Part shown: positions 5,279 through 6,628 of the stretch, piece after piece
Position numbering within the stretch: the stretch's first letter is position 1
Layout of the letters: each line of letters begins with the position of its first letter
From: Chloroflexota bacterium
GTDB lineage: Bacteria > Chloroflexota > Dehalococcoidia > SM23-28-2 > RBG-16-64-32
Assembly (NCBI GenBank): GCA_022564695.1
Contig: JADFKX010000112.1
Location: 1 to 6,628 of the forward strand
Length of the DNA stretch: 6,628 nt
Direction of reading: 5' to 3'
Position numbers and translations under genes: made by a program
Notes under the pieces: model-generated
The model's input: the letters and a program-made list of their open reading frames with translations, nothing else
The model's database searches: none
Told to the model about the DNA's origin: nothing

Positions 5279-5824
5279 CTATGTTAGCTGGAGAATTGAA
5301 GGCCGCACGCGCCCGTCTTCGATCTCCAGATACCCGACGGTGCCCAGGCAGAGGCTGCGGTGATTGGGGAAGGTGGGGCTGCCGGGGTTGACGATGAGCA
5401 CGCCCTTCACCGTTGTGATCTCCGCCGCATGCGTGCTGCCCCGCACGATAACGCTGACCGGGCCGCCGAAGAAGTGCTGCATCAACCCCTCCAGCGTCCG
5501 TTGCGGCGGCGACTCCGGCAGGGGAAAGTCGTGTACCAACCCGATGCGCAGCGGCTGTCCCTGCGGACCGTCTAGCGTCAGCACCCGCGACTCCCTCAGC
5601 CGCGGGTCCGTGGGCGGCTCCGTCCGTTCCCAGCCACCGTAGTCACCGTTGCCGCTCACCGCCATCACCGGCGCCAGCTCCTCCAGCCAATCCAGGACGA
5701 TAGTATCGTGCAGGTCACCGGCGTGCATGATCAGGTCTACGCCACGCAGGGCATCGTACACCTGCGGCCACAGATCGGGGCTGGCCGTGGGGATGTGTGT
5801 GTCAGAGATCAGCCCGATGCGCAT
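5279..5824 (-). CDS. YfcE/MJ0936-type metallophosphoesterase with altered GHTH motif
   Basis: Calcineurin-like two-metal phosphodiesterase of the small YfcE/YsnB class, 181 residues from ATG 5824, a normal length. Metal-site motifs in order are SDTH (D8, H10), HAGD (D37), GNGD (N59, D61) and LVHDF (H98). Next is GSTH at 129-132, where the family has GHTH, then NPGSPTFPN (146-154). Ser130 replaces the first His, a ligand of the second metal, while His132 is kept. Activity may be altered or single-metal. Natural substrates of this class are mostly unknown. A GTG at 5842 would add six residues (MYYIRT), but it overlaps a TACTAT -10-like box. The ATG directly before RIGLISDTH is the family start and is nine bases beyond that box, so the mRNA may be leaderless. 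Confidence 0.92.
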   Translation of the reverse strand: MRIGLISDTHIPTASPDLWPQVYDALRGVDLIMHAGDLHDTIVLDWLEELAPVMAVSGNGDYGGWERTEPPTDPRLRESRVLTLDGPQGQPLRIGLVHDFPLPESPPQRTLEGLMQHFFGGPVSVIVRGSTHAAEITTVKGVLIVNPGSPTFPNHRSLCLGTVGYLEIEDGRVRPSILQLT

Positions 5825-5833
5825 AGTACGGAT

Positions 5834-5839
5834 ATAGTA
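5834..5839 (-). promoter_or_regulatory. Possible -10 box (TACTAT) for the phosphoesterase gene
   Basis: TACTAT on the minus strand matches four of six TATAAT bases and ends nine bases before the ATG at 5824, the same spacing as the TACAAT box before the zinc-ribbon gene. No Shine-Dalgarno sequence precedes that ATG. I find no clear -35 box. It sits in the 54-base gap after the dockerin-like gene. Confidence 0.42.
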
Positions 5840-5878
5840 CACCAGGCGCTCAGCCGGGACGGAAGACTTCCGGCTGCC

Positions 5879-6628
5879 CTACGGCGTGCAGGTCATGTTG
5901 AATACCGGGATGTACATCATGACGTCCGCCAGGGTGATGCCCCCACTGGCGTTCAGGTCATACCGGGGGTCATAGGGCAGGCCGGGAGCGAACGTGTTGA
6001 ACACCGGAATGAAACCGATCACGTCCCCAAGGGCGGCCCGCTGGTCATCGTTGAAGTCGAACGGCCAGGCGTCCGGCGGGCCCTCGTCGTTGGCGGTGTT
6101 GGTGACGGCGCAGGCGGCCTGCGGATCAGTGCCCGCGAATGCCTCGTCCGCAGTTGCGAACCCGTCGCAGTCGGGATCGCTGCCATCAAGCGTGACCGGC
6201 CAGGGCGGCAACGACTGGTCGGAGTTCGGCCAGGCCGGGCAGTTGTCGCAGGCGTTGATCACGCCGTCGCCATCCGTGTTGGGTTGGCCGGGGTTAGCCA
6301 GAGATGAGCAGAAGTCCACCCTGTCGACGATTAGCCCGTAGCGGCGGTCCGACTGGAATACGTAGGTGTCGGATTCAATCACAGCCAGTCGCACGGCCCA
6401 CGCTCCTTCAGAGGCGCCGTCGGTGGGCTCCGTCTGAGCCTGGTGGTAGATCGGCCTCCCGACGAAACCTGTGCTATCGAAGTCGAAGGCCTGCAGACCG
6501 GCCTTGTACCAGCCCACGTACAGCCGCTCCCCGCTCACCAGCAGGTTGTGGGCCGGTAGTACGAACGGTACATCCGCCAACCCGCCACCCCCGAGCTCGA
6601 TCCCGTCGACATAGGCAGGCGTTGACGC
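5879..6628 (-). CDS. Secreted/surface protein, C-terminal part: LVIVD-like, TSP3 and dockerin-like repeats
   Basis: The frame is open from the right window edge to TAG (5881-5879), giving 249 residues. A TTG at 6580 is not convincing as a start because coding-like sequence continues upstream, so the gene is 5'-truncated. In window residues, about 20-105 resemble LVIVD/β-propeller repeats (LLVSGERLYVGWYKAGLQAF, later YVFQSDRRYGLIV). Then come thrombospondin-type-3-like calcium motifs NTDGDGVINACDNCP (117-131) and DPDCDGFATADE (151-162) ending GTDP. The C-terminus has two dockerin-like halves 33 residues apart: DFNDDQRAALGD...IPVF (191-210) and DLNASGGITLAD...IPVF (224-243), each with D1-N3-D/S5...D12 of an EF-hand-like loop. 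Such modules are extracellular and calcium-stabilised, so export is inferred, but the signal peptide is outside the window. The cohesin partner and function are unknown. Confidence 0.83.
   Translation of the reverse strand, partial: ASTPAYVDGIELGGGGLADVPFVLPAHNLLVSGERLYVGWYKAGLQAFDFDSTGFVGRPIYHQAQTEPTDGASEGAWAVRLAVIESDTYVFQSDRRYGLIVDRVDFCSSLANPGQPNTDGDGVINACDNCPAWPNSDQSLPPWPVTLDGSDPDCDGFATADEAFAGTDPQAACAVTNTANDEGPPDAWPFDFNDDQRAALGDVIGFIPVFNTFAPGLPYDPRYDLNASGGITLADVMMYIPVFNMTCTP

Noticed and set aside
5860..5872. Small hairpin CGGAAGACTTCCG between the dockerin-like gene and the phosphoesterase gene
   Set aside because: A 5-bp stem with a 3-base loop and no U-tract is too weak to call a terminator.
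6578..6580. TTG as the true start of the dockerin-like gene
   Set aside because: The frame remains open to the window edge with plausible coding sequence, there is no ribosome site, and no signal peptide follows.
1..6628. Novel defence or mobile system
   Set aside because: No transposase, integrase, toxin-antitoxin pair, CRISPR repeat or methylase is present. The HNH protein alone does not make such a case.

Overview
This GC-rich window reads as bacterial chromosome, probably from Chloroflexota and most likely a Dehalococcoidia-like lineage. That is an inference from gene content: a DUF4349 lipoprotein, paired TrkA-type RCK proteins, and an LVIVD/thrombospondin-3/dockerin-like secreted protein ending in 'DV..(Y/F)IPVFN' repeats. 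No rRNA or other marker gene is present to confirm it. I see no insertion sequence, integrase, CRISPR array or complete tRNA.

Plus strand, left edge (1-810). The C-terminal 150 residues of an HNH endonuclease enter from outside the window and stop at 453. A 177-base gap follows. It holds a short reading frame resembling the very end of a glyoxalase/VOC protein (444-521) and, just before 631, an extended -10 promoter. That promoter drives an apparently leaderless 59-residue zinc-ribbon protein (631-810). This gene ends 17 bases from the end of the convergent minus-strand operon.

Minus strand, central operon (4138 down to 828). A near-consensus promoter (TTGATT, 17 bases, TATAAT) precedes five tightly packed genes: universal stress protein, RCK_N-only TrkA protein, RCK_N+RCK_C TrkA protein, monofunctional prephenate dehydratase (pheA), and an Fpg/Nei-family DNA glycosylase. 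Junctions are ATGA overlaps (usp/trkA, trkA/pheA), an abutting stop/start (trkA/trkA) and a 9-base gap (pheA/glycosylase), so translation is probably coupled throughout. The operon mixes potassium-transport regulation, stress response, phenylalanine synthesis and base-excision repair, and carries no membrane potassium channel gene. The glycosylase has a one-base frameshift at codon 17-18, which separates the catalytic N-terminal Pro-Glu from the rest of the enzyme.

Minus strand, right part (6628 down to 4142). The C-terminal 249 residues of a secreted or surface protein run in from the right edge. It is followed by a YfcE-like metallophosphoesterase with an altered GHTH motif and a DUF4349 lipoprotein with a C-terminal membrane helix. 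A 14-bp perfect hairpin at 4142-4176 ends this unit and lies three bases from the -35 box of the central operon. No gene-free stretch exceeds 300 bases.
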